Notes: generated by a model not told the origin, from the sequence alone. Positions 23,643 through 33,007 are shown, numbered from the stretch's first letter. The stretch: DNA of 64,000 bases from Georgenia sp. TF02-10 (GCF_022759505.1 NZ_CP094289.1:3162001-3226000); one strand, 5' to 3'. Translations and numbers: made by a program.

Positions 23643-25466
23643 TCAGCGGCGGCCCACGAACCACTGCCGCAGCAGCGCGATCCGGGCCTCGATCTCGTCG
23701 GTGCGGGCCAGCGCCACCTCCGGCCCGCCGCACCGGCTGCGCAGCTCGGTGTGGACGACGCCGTGCGGGGTGCCGGAGCGCCGGGACCAGGCCGAGACCA
23801 GACTGGCGAGCTCCTTGCGGGCGGCAGCGCGGCGGCGGTGGTCAGCGGCGCCGTCGTCCGGCCCCCGCTCCCCCGCCGCAGCCCCGCGGCGCTGCTGGGC
23901 CTTGATCTGCTCGGCCTGCCGCGCGCGCAGGAGGGTGCTGACCTGCTCGGGCTCGAGCAGGCCGGGGATGCCCAGGTACTCCTGCTCCTCGGCCGAGCCG
24001 ACCTCGGCGCCGGTGCCGAACTCCCCGCCGTCGAAGAGGACCTTGTCGAAGGACGCCTGGGAGCCCAGCGCGGCGAACCCGGGCAGCAGGGCGTCGGAGG
24101 CCTGCTCGGTCCGGTTGGCCCGGGCGAGCAGGGCGTCCTCGGGCGTGTAGCCGGCGCCCTTCTCCTCGGCGGTGAGCACCCGGTCCAGGGCGTGGTCGCG
24201 CTCCCGCTCGAGCTCGCCGGCCAGGGCGAGCAGGTGCGGCACGGAGGGGAGGAACACCGACGCGGTCTCGCCCCGCCGTCGGGCCCGGACGAACCGGCCC
24301 ACCGCCTGGGCGAAGAACAGCGGGGTAGCCGTGGCGGTGGCGTAGACGCCCACCGCCAGGCGGGGCACGTCCACCCCCTCGGAGACCATCCGCACCGCGA
24401 CCATCCAGCGCTGCTGCCCGCCGGCGAAGTCCTCGATCCGGGCCGAGGCGCCGTCGTCGTCGGACAGCACGACGACGGCCGGCTCGCCGGTGAGGTCGCG
24501 GAGCATGCGGGCGTAGGCCCGGGCGGTGTCCTGGTTGGTGGCGATCACCAGGCCGCCGGCGTCGGGGACCTGGCGGCGGACCTCGGTCAGCCGCTGGTCG
24601 GCGGCGGCGAGGACGGCCGGGACCCACTCCCCCTCCGGGTCCAGCGCGGTGCGCCAGGCCTGGGCGGTCATGTCCTTGGTCAGGGGCTCGCCGAGGGTGG
24701 CGGAGACCTCGTCCCCGGCCTTGGTCCGCCAGTGCATCTGCCCGGAGTAGGACAGGAAGATCACCGGCCGGACGACGCCGTCGCGCAGGGCGTCGCCGTA
24801 GCCGTAGGAGTAGTCGGCGCGGGAGCGGCGCACGCCGTCGGCGTCCGGGACGTACTCCACGAACGGGATCGCGGCGGTGTCGGACCGGAACGGGGTCCCG
24901 GTCAGCGCCAGCCGCCGCCGGGCCGGCTCGAACGCCTCGGCGACGGCGTCGCCCCAGCTGAGCGCGTCCCCGCCGTGGTGCACCTCGTCGAGGATGACGA
25001 GGGTGGGCTCGGCGGTGGTCCGCGCCCGGTGCAGGGCGGGGTTGGCGGCGACCTGGGCGTAGGTGACGGCGACGCCGTCGAACGCGGCGCCGTGCCGGCC
25101 CTGGGCGTTGGTGAACGCCGGGTCCAGCCGCACCCCGACCCGGGCGGCGGCGTCGGCCCACTGGACCTTGAGGTGCTCGGTCGGGCACACCACGGTCACC
25201 CGGCGCACCACGCCGGCGGCGATGAGCTCGGTGGCGACCCGGAGGGCGAAGGTGGTCTTGCCCGCGCCGGGGGTGGCCACGGCGAGGAAGTCCCGCGGCG
25301 AACGGTCGAGGTAGGTGCGCAGGGCCTCGGCCTGCCAGGCGCGCAGCCGCGAGGCCGTCCCCCAGGCCGCGCGCGCCGGGTAGGCGGGCGAGAGGCTCTC
25401 CGCGGCCGCCGTCGAGACGGCCGCGGGGTGGGGCGGCGTGGGCGTGCGCTCGTGCCGGGCGGTCAC
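23643..25466 (-). CDS. SF2 DEAD/DEAH-type helicase
   Basis: 607 aa from GTG 25466, overlapping the DUF3039 stop (GTGA). Motifs: LRAWQAEALRTYL (Q-like), VATPGAGKTTFALRV (Walker A), LVILDEVHHGGDA (Walker B DEVH), LTGTPFRSDTA (motif III), RMVSEGVDVPRLAVGVYATA and FFAQAVGRFVRARR (motifs V and VI). Belongs to the RAD25/XPB-like branch common in actinobacteria next to DUF3039. Substrate unknown; the C-terminal 180 residues have no recognised domain. Confidence 0.85.
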   Translation of the reverse strand: MTARHERTPTPPHPAAVSTAAAESLSPAYPARAAWGTASRLRAWQAEALRTYLDRSPRDFLAVATPGAGKTTFALRVATELIAAGVVRRVTVVCPTEHLKVQWADAAARVGVRLDPAFTNAQGRHGAAFDGVAVTYAQVAANPALHRARTTAEPTLVILDEVHHGGDALSWGDAVAEAFEPARRRLALTGTPFRSDTAAIPFVEYVPDADGVRRSRADYSYGYGDALRDGVVRPVIFLSYSGQMHWRTKAGDEVSATLGEPLTKDMTAQAWRTALDPEGEWVPAVLAAADQRLTEVRRQVPDAGGLVIATNQDTARAYARMLRDLTGEPAVVVLSDDDGASARIEDFAGGQQRWMVAVRMVSEGVDVPRLAVGVYATATATPLFFAQAVGRFVRARRRGETASVFLPSVPHLLALAGELERERDHALDRVLTAEEKGAGYTPEDALLARANRTEQASDALLPGFAALGSQASFDKVLFDGGEFGTGAEVGSAEEQEYLGIPGLLEPEQVSTLLRARQAEQIKAQQRRGAAAGERGPDDGAADHRRRAAARKELASLVSAWSRRSGTPHGVVHTELRSRCGGPEVALARTDEIEARIALLRQWFVGRR

Positions 25467-25816
25467 TCCCCGGTGCCGGCGTTGTCGCGGCGGCCGCCGA
25501 AGGGCCAGCCCCGGCCCTTGGCGCCGTCGTCGCCCCCGGGCTTCATGCCCTCGAAGATGGCCTTGCAGGTCGGGCACACCGGGTACTTCTTCGGGTCGCG
25601 GCCGGGGGTCCAGACCTTCCCGCACAGGGCGATGACCGGCTGGCCGGTCACGGCGGACGCGGCGATCTTGTCCTTGCGGACGTAGTGGGCGTACCGCTCG
25701 TCGTCCCCCGGCGAGGTCTGCTCGCGGACCTCCTCGCGCTCGAGCACGCTCGTGCCGGACGACGGCGCGGACGTGGGCGGCTGCGGCCTGGTGGGGGCGT
25801 CGGGGGTCGAGCTCAT
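25463..25816 (-). CDS. DUF3039 protein
   Basis: 117 aa from ATG 25816 (MSSTPDAPTRPQPP). The conserved part reads DERYAHYVRKDKIAASAVTG, then PVIALCGKVWTPGRDPKKYP and VCPTCKAIFE: three Cys likely coordinate zinc. Translationally coupled to the SF2 helicase, a pairing conserved in actinobacteria, so the two probably act together. Confidence 0.85.
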   Translation of the reverse strand: MSSTPDAPTRPQPPTSAPSSGTSVLEREEVREQTSPGDDERYAHYVRKDKIAASAVTGQPVIALCGKVWTPGRDPKKYPVCPTCKAIFEGMKPGGDDGAKGRGWPFGGRRDNAGTGE

Positions 25817-25906
25817 GACGGCCAGTGTAGGCACCGGGTGCGGGTCGGGGCGTGTCCTCACGGCCGCTGCCGGGGCGGGTTCCTCACAGCCCCGCCGTGC
25901 TCGTGC

Positions 25907-26692
25907 TCACAGCCCCTGCCAGGCCGGCTTGGCCGCGTAGACCTGCCGGAAGTAGTCGGCGAGGCGGAGCCGGGAGGCGGCGTCCTCGTCGACCAGGACG
26001 GTGACGTGCGGGTGGTGCTGCAGGATCGTGGCCGGCCACAGCGCGCTCACCGCGCCCTCGACGAGCTGGTGCACGGCCTCGGCCTTGCCGGTGCCGCTGG
26101 CGACGAGGACCACGTGCCGGGCGGACATGATGGTGGCCAGGCCCTGGGTGAGGCAGTGGTGGGGGACGGCGTCGACGTCGCCGCCGAAGAACCGGGCGTT
26201 GTCCCGGCGGGTCTGCTCGGTGAGGGTCTTGATCCGGGTGCGGGAGGCGAGGGAGGAGCCGGGCTCGTTGAAGGCGATGTGGCCGTCGGTGCCGATCCCG
26301 AGGATCTGCAGGTCCACCCCGCCGGCGGCGGCGATGGCCGCCTCGTAGGCGGCGCAGGTGGCCGGCAGGTCGGCCGCGCTGCCGTCCGGGCCCTGCACCG
26401 CACCCGGGGCGAAGTCCACCTGGCCGGTGAAGTCCCGCTCGATGACGTTTCGGTAGCGCTCGGGGTGCTCCGGGGGCAGGCCGACGTACTCGTCCAGGGT
26501 GAAGGCACGCGCCCGGGCGAAGGAGACCCGGCCCGCCTGGTGCCGGCGGATGAGCTCGGCGTAGACGGCGAGCGGGCTGGAGCCGGTGGCCAGGCCCAGG
26601 ACGGCGTCGGGACGCGCCTGCAGGAGCTGCTCGATCTCGTCGGCGACGAGCCGGGCCCCGGCCTCGGCGTCGGGCTGGATGACGACCTCCAC
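25907..26692 (-). CDS. nagB: Glucosamine-6-phosphate deaminase
   Basis: 261 aa, usual length, GTG start at 26692. Motifs: LGLATGSSPLAVY, FTLDEYVGLPPEHPERYRN (catalytic Asp), ILGIGTDGHIAFNEPGSS (catalytic Asp-His-Glu triad), LTQGLATIM and HHPHVTVLVDEDAAS. Converts glucosamine-6-phosphate to fructose-6-phosphate and ammonia. No nagA or transport genes adjoin. Confidence 0.95.
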   Translation of the reverse strand: MEVVIQPDAEAGARLVADEIEQLLQARPDAVLGLATGSSPLAVYAELIRRHQAGRVSFARARAFTLDEYVGLPPEHPERYRNVIERDFTGQVDFAPGAVQGPDGSAADLPATCAAYEAAIAAAGGVDLQILGIGTDGHIAFNEPGSSLASRTRIKTLTEQTRRDNARFFGGDVDAVPHHCLTQGLATIMSARHVVLVASGTGKAEAVHQLVEGAVSALWPATILQHHPHVTVLVDEDAASRLRLADYFRQVYAAKPAWQGL

Positions 26693-26947
26693 GGCATTCC
26701 TCCTCGCTCGCCGGCGCCACCTGCACCGGCGCCCGCCACCCTAGCGGGCGGCGGGCGGGGGGCAGCGGGCCCTTCGGCGGCGGCGGGCGGGAAGGGGGAG
26801 GCAGCAGCCGGCCAGTTGCCGGCGGCGCCGGGCTGCGCTGGACGCCGGTCACCGGTCGGCCCTGAAGCCGGCCGGCGGGACTGGTTGGCGCCGAGCCCGG
26901 CCGGTCTGCCGACTACTGCGTCCGGCAGGCCGTCGTGCGGTCGCGAC

Positions 26948-26991
26948 GGCGGGCAGGACCGGCCACGTCCTGGGGCCAGGTCCTGCCCGCC
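26948..26991 (-). terminator. Strong hairpin downstream of hup
   Basis: Arms GGCGGGCAGGACC (26948-26960) and GGTCCTGCCCGCC (26979-26991) are a perfect 13-base inverted repeat, ending nine bases after the hup stop. No T-tract, as in many actinobacterial terminators. Confidence 0.7.
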
Positions 26992-27000
26992 GCGGGAGGG

Positions 27001-27285
27001 TCAGGAGGCGGCGACGGCCTTCTTCAGGGCCGAGCCGGCGGAGATCTTCACGCCGTGGCCGGCGGGGATCTGGATCTCCTCACCGGTCCGGGGGTTGCGG
27101 CCGGTGCGGGCGGCCCGGTCCACGCGCTCGACGCTCAGCAGGCCGGTGACCTTGACGGCCTCGCCCTTGCTGATGGAGTCCACGAGGACGTCCTGCAGCG
27201 CGGACAGGGCGGCGTCGGCCTGGGACTTGGTGAGCGAGGAGCGCTCCGCGATGGCGGCGACGAGCTCGGTGCGGTTGACGGACAT
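27001..27285 (-). CDS. hup: HU-family DNA-binding protein
   Basis: 94 aa from ATG 27285 (MSVNRTELVAAIAERS), with AGAGGGA upstream. Shows the HU fold: LTKSQADAALSALQDVLVDS, VKVTGLLSVERVDRAARTGR, NPRTGEEIQIPAGHGVKISA and a short ALKKAVAAS end. Lacks the Lys/Ala-rich tail of mycobacterial HupB. Nucleoid-associated, bends DNA. Confidence 0.93.
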   Translation of the reverse strand: MSVNRTELVAAIAERSSLTKSQADAALSALQDVLVDSISKGEAVKVTGLLSVERVDRAARTGRNPRTGEEIQIPAGHGVKISAGSALKKAVAAS

Positions 27286-27338
27286 AGAATCCCTCTCATC
27301 GGTCGGTTCGGGCACCGCCTGGTGGTGCCGCTGCGCCG

Positions 27339-27344
27339 ACACTA
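27339..27344 (-). promoter_or_regulatory. Possible hup -10 element TAGTGT
   Basis: TAGTGT on the minus strand, about 54 bases before the hup ATG. No good -35 at 17 bases. The same hexamer is used by the leftward phage promoter near 6400. Weak call. Confidence 0.3.
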
Positions 27345-27490
27345 CGCACACCGCGGCGCCGTTGTCGCATCACACGCCCGCGTTTTCCGCGAGTTCGAGC
27401 CGTTCCGGGTGCTTTCGACGCTCGGCGGCGACGGCGTGCCGTCGTTGGCCCAGTCCTCGCGAGCGACGTGACGCCCTGGGGTCGGCGACC

Positions 27491-27711
27491 GGCCGCCGTC
27501 GTCCCGGTTGGGTCCGGCAACCGCCGTGCCGTCCCGGGCCAGGTCCCCCGTCGCCGTCGTCCCGGCACTGCCCCGCTTCCGGCGAGACGCCCGGGGGGCG
27601 GCGCCCGGCCGCCGTCGTCCCGGCCGGGTCCGGCAACCGGCGTGCCGTCCCGGCCGGGCTCGCAACCGGCGAGCCGTCCCGGGCCAGGTCCCCCGTCGCC
27701 GTCGTCCCGGC
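27491..27711. repeat. Two-copy ~110-base direct repeat
   Basis: The 47-base segment 27491-27537 recurs at 27607-27653 with three mismatches, and the 39-base segment 27528-27566 recurs exactly at 27673-27711. Shared words are GCCGTCGTCCCGGC and GTCCCGGGCCAGGTCCCCCG. The second copy ends 35 bases before the aldo/keto reductase start. Confidence 0.75.
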
Positions 27712-27745
27712 GGGCAGGATGGGGGGACACGAGGAGGAGGTCGAC

Positions 27746-28741
27746 ATGGAGGAACGTCTGCTGGGCTCGACGGGCCGGCAGGTCTCGGTGGTGGGGCTGG
27801 GCACCTGGCAGCTGGGCGCGGACTGGGGCGAGGTGGAGGAGTCGGCGGCCATGGCGGTGCTGGCGGCGGCCGTGGACGCGGGCGTGACCTTCCTGGACAC
27901 CGCCGACGTCTACGGCGAAGGGCGCAGCGAGCGCCTCATCGGCGCCTTCCGCCGGGCGAACCCCTGGGCGGACGTGCTGGTGGCCACCAAGATGGGCCGG
28001 CGCGCGCCGCTGGTGCCCGAGGCCTACCACCTCGACGCGTTCCGGGCGTGGACGGACCGCTCCCGGGAGAACCTGGGCGTGGACCGGCTGGACCTGGTGC
28101 AGCTGCACTGCCCGCCGTCGGCGGTCTACTCCTCGGCGGCGGTCTTCGAGGCGCTGGAGACCCTGGTCGCCGAGGAGCGGATCGCCGCCTACGGCGTCAG
28201 CGTGGAGACCTGCGCGGAGGCGCTGACGGCGCTGGAGCACCCCGGCCTGGCCTCGGTGCAGATCATCCTCAACGTCTTCCGGCGCAAGCCGCTGGCCGAG
28301 GTGCTCCCGACGGCGCAGGAGCGGGGCGTGGGCATCGTCGCCCGGGTGCCGCTCGCCTCGGGGCTGCTGTCGGGGCGGTACGACCACCGGACGGTCTTCG
28401 CCCCCGACGACCACCGCAGCTTCAACCGCCGCGGGGAGTCCTTCGACGTCGGCGAGACCTTCGCCGGGGTGGACTTCGAGACCGGTGTCGACGCCGCCCG
28501 GGAGTTCTCCCGGATCGTGGCCGAGCTCGGGCCGGCCGGCGCGAGCCCCGCGCAGGTCGCGCTGGCCTGGGTGATCCAGCAGCCCGGGGTCACGACGGTC
28601 ATCCCCGGCGCGCGGAACCCCGAGCAGGCGCGGGCCAACGCGGCCGCGGCGGACCTGCCCGCGCTCTCCCCCGAGCTGCTGGCCGCCGTCGAGCGGCTCT
28701 ACGACGAGCGGCTCCGGCCGCTGGTGCACGACCGCTGGTAG
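27746..28741 (+). CDS. Aldo/keto reductase
   Basis: 331 aa, ATG 27746 with GAGGAGGAGG upstream. Family residues: FLDTADVYGEGRSE (catalytic Asp and Tyr), VLVATKMGRRA (Lys), DLVQLHCPP (His), and NADPH-binding TTVIPGARNPEQARAN near the C-terminus. Substrate cannot be told from sequence. Confidence 0.92.
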   Translation: MEERLLGSTGRQVSVVGLGTWQLGADWGEVEESAAMAVLAAAVDAGVTFLDTADVYGEGRSERLIGAFRRANPWADVLVATKMGRRAPLVPEAYHLDAFRAWTDRSRENLGVDRLDLVQLHCPPSAVYSSAAVFEALETLVAEERIAAYGVSVETCAEALTALEHPGLASVQIILNVFRRKPLAEVLPTAQERGVGIVARVPLASGLLSGRYDHRTVFAPDDHRSFNRRGESFDVGETFAGVDFETGVDAAREFSRIVAELGPAGASPAQVALAWVIQQPGVTTVIPGARNPEQARANAAAADLPALSPELLAAVERLYDERLRPLVHDRW

Positions 28742-28761
28742 GCGCCTGGGGGCGGGCAGGG

Positions 28762-29781
28762 TCAGCCCAGGAACGGGGCGAGCTGCGCGACGAGCGCCTC
28801 GACGTCCTCCGGCGTCGTGTCGAAGGAGGCGACGGCGCGGACGGTGCCGGCGTCCCACGCCAGCACCGGTGCCTGGGCGACCACCCGCGGCAGGGCCGCC
28901 GGCGGCACGGCGACGAAGACGGCGTTGGCCTGCACCGGGTACCGCGGCGGGGCGCCGAGGGCGGTGAGCCGGTCGGCGAGCAGGTCCGCGGCCGCGTTCG
29001 CCCGCGCGGCGTTGTCCCGCCACAGGTCGTCGGTGAGCAGGGCGAGGAGCTGGGCGGAGACGAAGCGCATCTTGGAGGCGAGCTGGGTGGAGGCCTTGCG
29101 CAGCCGGTCGACGGGCTCGGCGAGGGCGGGGTCGAGCACGACGACGGCGTCGCCGAACATCGCCCCGTTCTTGGTCGCGCCGAAGGAGACGACGTCGACG
29201 CCGGCGTCGGTGGTGAGCGCGCGGAGCGAGGTGCCCAGGCGGGCCGCGGCGTTGGCCAGCCGGGCGCCGTCGACGTGGACCCGGGCCCCGCGGCCGTGGG
29301 CGACGGCGGCCAGGGCCGCCAGCTCATCGGGGGTGTAGGTGGTGCCGAGCTCGGTGCTCTGGGTCAGCGACACCGCCGCCGGGCGGGCGTGGTGGACGCT
29401 GCCGTCGTCCTCGAGCGCGGCGGCGAGCTGGTCGGGGGTGATCTTGGCGTCGACTGCCGGGACGGTGCGGGTCTGGATGCCGCCGACGAGCTGGGGTGCG
29501 GTGGACTCGTCGGTGACCAGGTGCGCGCGGTCGGTCGTGACCAGGGCGTCCCAGCGCTGCAGCAGCGCCTGCGCGGCCACGATGTTGGCGCCGGTGCCGT
29601 TGAAGACCGGGAAGATCCGGGCGTCGGGGCCGAAGACCTCCCGGGCGCGCTCGGCCAGGGCCGCGGTGACGGTGTCGGCGCCGTAGGAGGCTGCGTGCCC
29701 CTCGCCGGCCGCGGTGACCGCGGCCAGGACTGCGGGGTGGACGCCGGAGGCGTTGTCGGACGTGAAGCCGCGCGTGGTCAT
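28762..29781 (-). CDS. Low-specificity L-threonine aldolase
   Basis: 339 aa. PLP fold type I: SDNASGVHPAVLAAV, FPVFNGTGANIVAAQALL, VHVDGARLANAAARLG (Asp-Gly-Ala-Arg) and VSFGATKNGAMFGDAVVV with the PLP Lys. Splits threonine to glycine and acetaldehyde; some members of this family act on other beta-hydroxy amino acids. Convergent with the aldo/keto reductase gene, 20 bases apart. Confidence 0.88.
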   Translation of the reverse strand: MTTRGFTSDNASGVHPAVLAAVTAAGEGHAASYGADTVTAALAERAREVFGPDARIFPVFNGTGANIVAAQALLQRWDALVTTDRAHLVTDESTAPQLVGGIQTRTVPAVDAKITPDQLAAALEDDGSVHHARPAAVSLTQSTELGTTYTPDELAALAAVAHGRGARVHVDGARLANAAARLGTSLRALTTDAGVDVVSFGATKNGAMFGDAVVVLDPALAEPVDRLRKASTQLASKMRFVSAQLLALLTDDLWRDNAARANAAADLLADRLTALGAPPRYPVQANAVFVAVPPAALPRVVAQAPVLAWDAGTVRAVASFDTTPEDVEALVAQLAPFLG

Positions 29782-29861
29782 CGGGCCATTGTCTGACGCC
29801 GGGAGATGGGCGCTGGCACAGAGCCGGCGGCGGCTGCCGCGGGTCGGCCCGCGGCGCTGAC

Positions 29862-29895
29862 ATCAGCGAAGCGCTGGCGGGCTTCGTTCGCTGAT
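29862..29895. terminator. Inverted repeat downstream of DUF222 gene
   Basis: Arms ATCAGCGAA (29862-29870) and TTCGCTGAT (29887-29895) are a perfect nine-base inverted repeat. A second hairpin follows at 29909-29932. Together they separate ltaE from the DUF222 gene. Confidence 0.45.
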
Positions 29896-29908
29896 AGCAC
29901 CCGGACGA

Positions 29909-29932
29909 CCGCCGCCGACGAATCGGCGGCGG
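29909..29932 (-). terminator. Perfect ten-base hairpin after DUF222 gene
   Basis: CCGCCGCCGA-CGAA-TCGGCGGCGG: ten perfect pairs with a four-base loop, 25 bases beyond the stop of the DUF222 gene on the minus strand. No T-tract. Confidence 0.6.
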
Positions 29933-29956
29933 CCGTGATGCTGGACGACGTCGGGT

Positions 29957-32900
29957 CTAGAACGGCGGGTCGCCGTATTCGTCGTCGCCGTGGTTCCCGG
30001 CGGCGGAGATCGTGCTGGGGCGTGCTCGTCCTCGCCAGGTGTTCAGGGGGGTGGTGGTGCCGTCGAGGTTGCGGCGGTATGCGTGGCCGGTGGGGGTGAG
30101 CCACTCGAAGACCCCGGGGGTGGGCTGGGTGGTCTTGAACGTGCCGGCGGACTTGAGGGCGTGGTCGGTGGTGCACTGGGCGCCGAGGCTGTCGGCGGCG
30201 GTGCGCCCGCCCTGGGAGAAAGGCCGCGTGTGGTCGATCTGGCAGCGTTCGGCGGGGGTGGTGCAGCCGGGGCGGACGCAGGTGCGGTCGCGGGTGCGGA
30301 CGTGCTCGGCGAGGTCGGCGGGGGGCCGGTAGCGGGTGCGGCCGAGGTCCAGGACGGTGCCGGAGAGGGGGTCGGTGATCAGGCGGCGCCAGGTGCCGCC
30401 GGCGGCCAGGGCGCGGGCGACGTCGGGGCTGATGGGGCCGTACCCGGCGAGCTCGGCCACCTCCCCCGGCTCGGGGTCCAGGACCAGATCCCGCCCACTC
30501 CCGCCGGCGGGACCGGCGGGCACACCGCCGGTGCCGGGGCCGGTGCCGGTGCCGGAGCTGGTGGTGGCGTCGTCCTTGGTCACCCCTGCGGTGGCCCGGT
30601 CACCGTCACCGACGACGGCGTTACCGTCCCGACTGGCGCCGTTGCCGTCCCCGTCGCCGGTGGCGCCGGTGGTGTCGCCGCTCGTGCCGGTGGGAGCCTC
30701 GCCGTCGTGCGGGGGGAGGGCGACGGACAGGGGGATGGTCACGCGGATCTGGGTGCGGTTGGTGCCGGGGTCGCCCAGCGGCATGCCGGAGCGCCAGGAC
30801 AGCAGCAGGTGCAGGTCGGGGATCTCCCCGAGGCCCGGGCACTCCACCCAGGCGCCGCTCCCGGGCGCCTGTTGGCCGCCCCGGGGCGGACAGTCGGGCG
30901 GTAAACCCGACGGTGCCGGCGGGTCGGTGACGCCCAGAGGCACTTCAGGGCGTGACAGGGCAGGGTCAGGCGTTGAGCCAGGCGGACCAGATTCGGGCGG
31001 CGAGCCCGGCGGGCCAGGGTCAGGCGGTGCGCCGGTCGCGGGCGCTGCGCGGTCCTCGACGCCGGGTTCGGCTCCCGGGCCGGGCGGGCCCGCGCCCGCG
31101 TCCTCATCGGTTGCACGCATCTCACCGTCGTCGCCCGCACCGTCGTCGGTTGCGTCGATTGCGTCGGTTGCGTTCGCCTCGTCGGCCGCGCCCGCGCCGG
31201 CGTCGGCCGTGCCGGCGTGGTCGCCGGCGTGCTCGTCGCTGCCTGGGTGGTTGAGGTTCGGTGGTTTGGTTCCGGGTGGGGGGCCGGCCCAGCCGGTGGT
31301 GAGGGCGCCGTGGGCGAGGACGGCGAGGGCGTCGGCGCGGAGCTGGTCGCGGGTGCGGTCGTCGCCGTGGGCCTGGGCGGTGGTGGTCATGGCTTCCAGG
31401 GCGAGGTCGACCCGGACGGCGTCCTCGGCGGGCAGGACCGCGTACAGCGAGGCCATCCCGTCCGGCAGCGGCGCCGGGTGGGTCACTTTGCGGCCGGCGC
31501 GGGCCCGGTGGTGGCGCTCGGTGGCCGCGGCGGGGTCGACCTTGACCAGCGCGGCGGCGAGGTCCTTGACGAGCTGGGCGTGGGTGCGGGTGGGGGCGGT
31601 GGGCAGCACCTCGGCCTCGGCCAGGACCGCGACCGGGAGGGCGTGCTCGGCCAGGGTGGTGATGATCGTGGCGGCCTTGCGGTAGTCGATCGCCCCGGAC
31701 CGCAGGGCCTGGGCGGTGTCGGTGAACGCCCCCCGCATGCCCCGGCCGGTGCGGATCAACCGGTTCGCCTCCGTCACGGAGATGCCCAGGCGCATGGCGA
31801 CCTCCTGGGCCGAGCCGTCCAGCACCGTCCCGCCCGGGCCCTTGACGGTGCGGGCGTCGTAGATGTCTCGGCACCGGGTGGCGACCACGTCGGCGAGCTC
31901 GGCGGACCTCGCGGCGGCCCAGGCCTCCACCCGGCGTATCGCGGCGAGGGCCTCCACCGCGGCGAACCCGTCCAGCTCGGCAAGGTTCACCCCGGACAGC
32001 AGGGCGGCGAGCTCGGGCCCTGCCGGGCACCGGGCCAGGGAGTCCGTGTCCACCCCGATGGTGGTCAGCAGGCAGCCGTCCCCGGCCGCCCCGGCCGCCT
32101 CCCACCGGGAGTACGGCACCTCGGTCACCGGCACCGGGCCGGGATCGTCCGGGACGACCACGTCGGTCTCGCCGCGGGCCACCGCCAGGAACAGCTCGAC
32201 CCCCGCCGCCACCTGCTCACCGGTGAGCGTGACGGTCCGGTCCTCATCGGCCAGCGGCTCGCGGGGGGCCATCGCCGATGCGGTTGCGAAGAACTCCTGG
32301 ACCGGCGGGGTGATCTCCTCCCCGCGGGCCCGGGTCGCCGCCTCCGCCGCCCGGGCCAGCCGGGCCGCGGTCTCCTCCACCTCACCCGGCGCCACCGCGA
32401 CGTCCCCGGTGATCTCCGAGGTCCGGGCCACCCCGGCCGCCACCGCGGCGTCGGCGAGGACCTGGGAGGCCACCAGCCACACCCGCACCCGCACCCGGGC
32501 GTGCGGGTCGTCCCCGGCCGGGCCGCCGCCGGGGCCGTCGAGGGTGTCCTCGTCCCACAGCTCCCCCGCGGTCGCCGCCCGCACCGCCGCGACCCGGTCC
32601 TGGGCCGCCATCATCGCCGCGAAGTGGCGCATGTGCCGGCACGGAGAGTTCGACTCGAAGTCCTCGGCGCAGCAGAACCCCCGCGCCTGGGCCGCCTCGT
32701 CCGCCGGAGACCACACCAACCACCCCTCCGGACCCGGACCGTCCCACCCCCACCCACCAGCAGACGGACCGGCACCGCCGGGACGACCAGCAGCAGCACC
32801 GGGACGACCAGCAGCACCGGCCGCCGGCCGCTTCTCCCGCTCACCATCGAACACAGGTACAGAGTAGATCGGGCCACCGACATCGGACCCCGGCCCGTCC

Positions 32901-33007
32901 CCACCCCCGCTGAACGGACCGCCAACACGGCCGGAGCGACCCGCAGCGCGGCCCGGACGACCGGGGGCGCCACCGGCTTGAGCCTCGTCCCGCTCCTCCT
33001 CGAACAT
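29957..33007 (-). CDS. DUF222 / 13E12-type HNH endonuclease-like protein
   Basis: About 1016 aa from ATG 33007. DUF222 region is at roughly residues 370-610 (ELDGFAAVEALAAIRRVEAW, then VATRCRDIYDARTVKGPGG). The C-terminus has an HNH motif: RTRDRTCVRPGCTTPAERCQ, then IDHTRPFSQGG, then CTTDHALK. Between them lies a long Gly/Pro/Asp/Thr-rich linker of about 250 residues. Such proteins are multicopy in actinobacteria and of unknown role. A -10 CACTAT lies six bases before the ATG. An in-frame copy of promoter and start lies 153 bases further on (GTG 32854), so a shorter product is possible. Confidence 0.8.
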   Translation of the reverse strand: MFEEERDEAQAGGAPGRPGRAAGRSGRVGGPFSGGGDGPGSDVGGPIYSVPVFDGEREKRPAAGAAGRPGAAAGRPGGAGPSAGGWGWDGPGPEGWLVWSPADEAAQARGFCCAEDFESNSPCRHMRHFAAMMAAQDRVAAVRAATAGELWDEDTLDGPGGGPAGDDPHARVRVRVWLVASQVLADAAVAAGVARTSEITGDVAVAPGEVEETAARLARAAEAATRARGEEITPPVQEFFATASAMAPREPLADEDRTVTLTGEQVAAGVELFLAVARGETDVVVPDDPGPVPVTEVPYSRWEAAGAAGDGCLLTTIGVDTDSLARCPAGPELAALLSGVNLAELDGFAAVEALAAIRRVEAWAAARSAELADVVATRCRDIYDARTVKGPGGTVLDGSAQEVAMRLGISVTEANRLIRTGRGMRGAFTDTAQALRSGAIDYRKAATIITTLAEHALPVAVLAEAEVLPTAPTRTHAQLVKDLAAALVKVDPAAATERHHRARAGRKVTHPAPLPDGMASLYAVLPAEDAVRVDLALEAMTTTAQAHGDDRTRDQLRADALAVLAHGALTTGWAGPPPGTKPPNLNHPGSDEHAGDHAGTADAGAGAADEANATDAIDATDDGAGDDGEMRATDEDAGAGPPGPGAEPGVEDRAAPATGAPPDPGPPGSPPESGPPGSTPDPALSRPEVPLGVTDPPAPSGLPPDCPPRGGQQAPGSGAWVECPGLGEIPDLHLLLSWRSGMPLGDPGTNRTQIRVTIPLSVALPPHDGEAPTGTSGDTTGATGDGDGNGASRDGNAVVGDGDRATAGVTKDDATTSSGTGTGPGTGGVPAGPAGGSGRDLVLDPEPGEVAELAGYGPISPDVARALAAGGTWRRLITDPLSGTVLDLGRTRYRPPADLAEHVRTRDRTCVRPGCTTPAERCQIDHTRPFSQGGRTAADSLGAQCTTDHALKSAGTFKTTQPTPGVFEWLTPTGHAYRRNLDGTTTPLNTWRGRARPSTISAAGNHGDDEYGDPPF

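Larger units (their letters stand above)
27286..27745. other. 460-base gene-free interval with a duplicated segment
   Basis: Between divergent hup and the aldo/keto reductase gene. The hup side carries its promoter; the other side holds a duplicated ~110-base GC-rich segment, listed separately. I see no supported ORF or RNA. Confidence 0.55.

Noticed and set aside
25685-28741. 1018-codon plus-strand frame ending as the aldo/keto reductase
   Set aside because: Only the last 331 codons match a family; the rest is antisense to nagB, hup and repeats, and a ribosome site marks the ATG at 27746.
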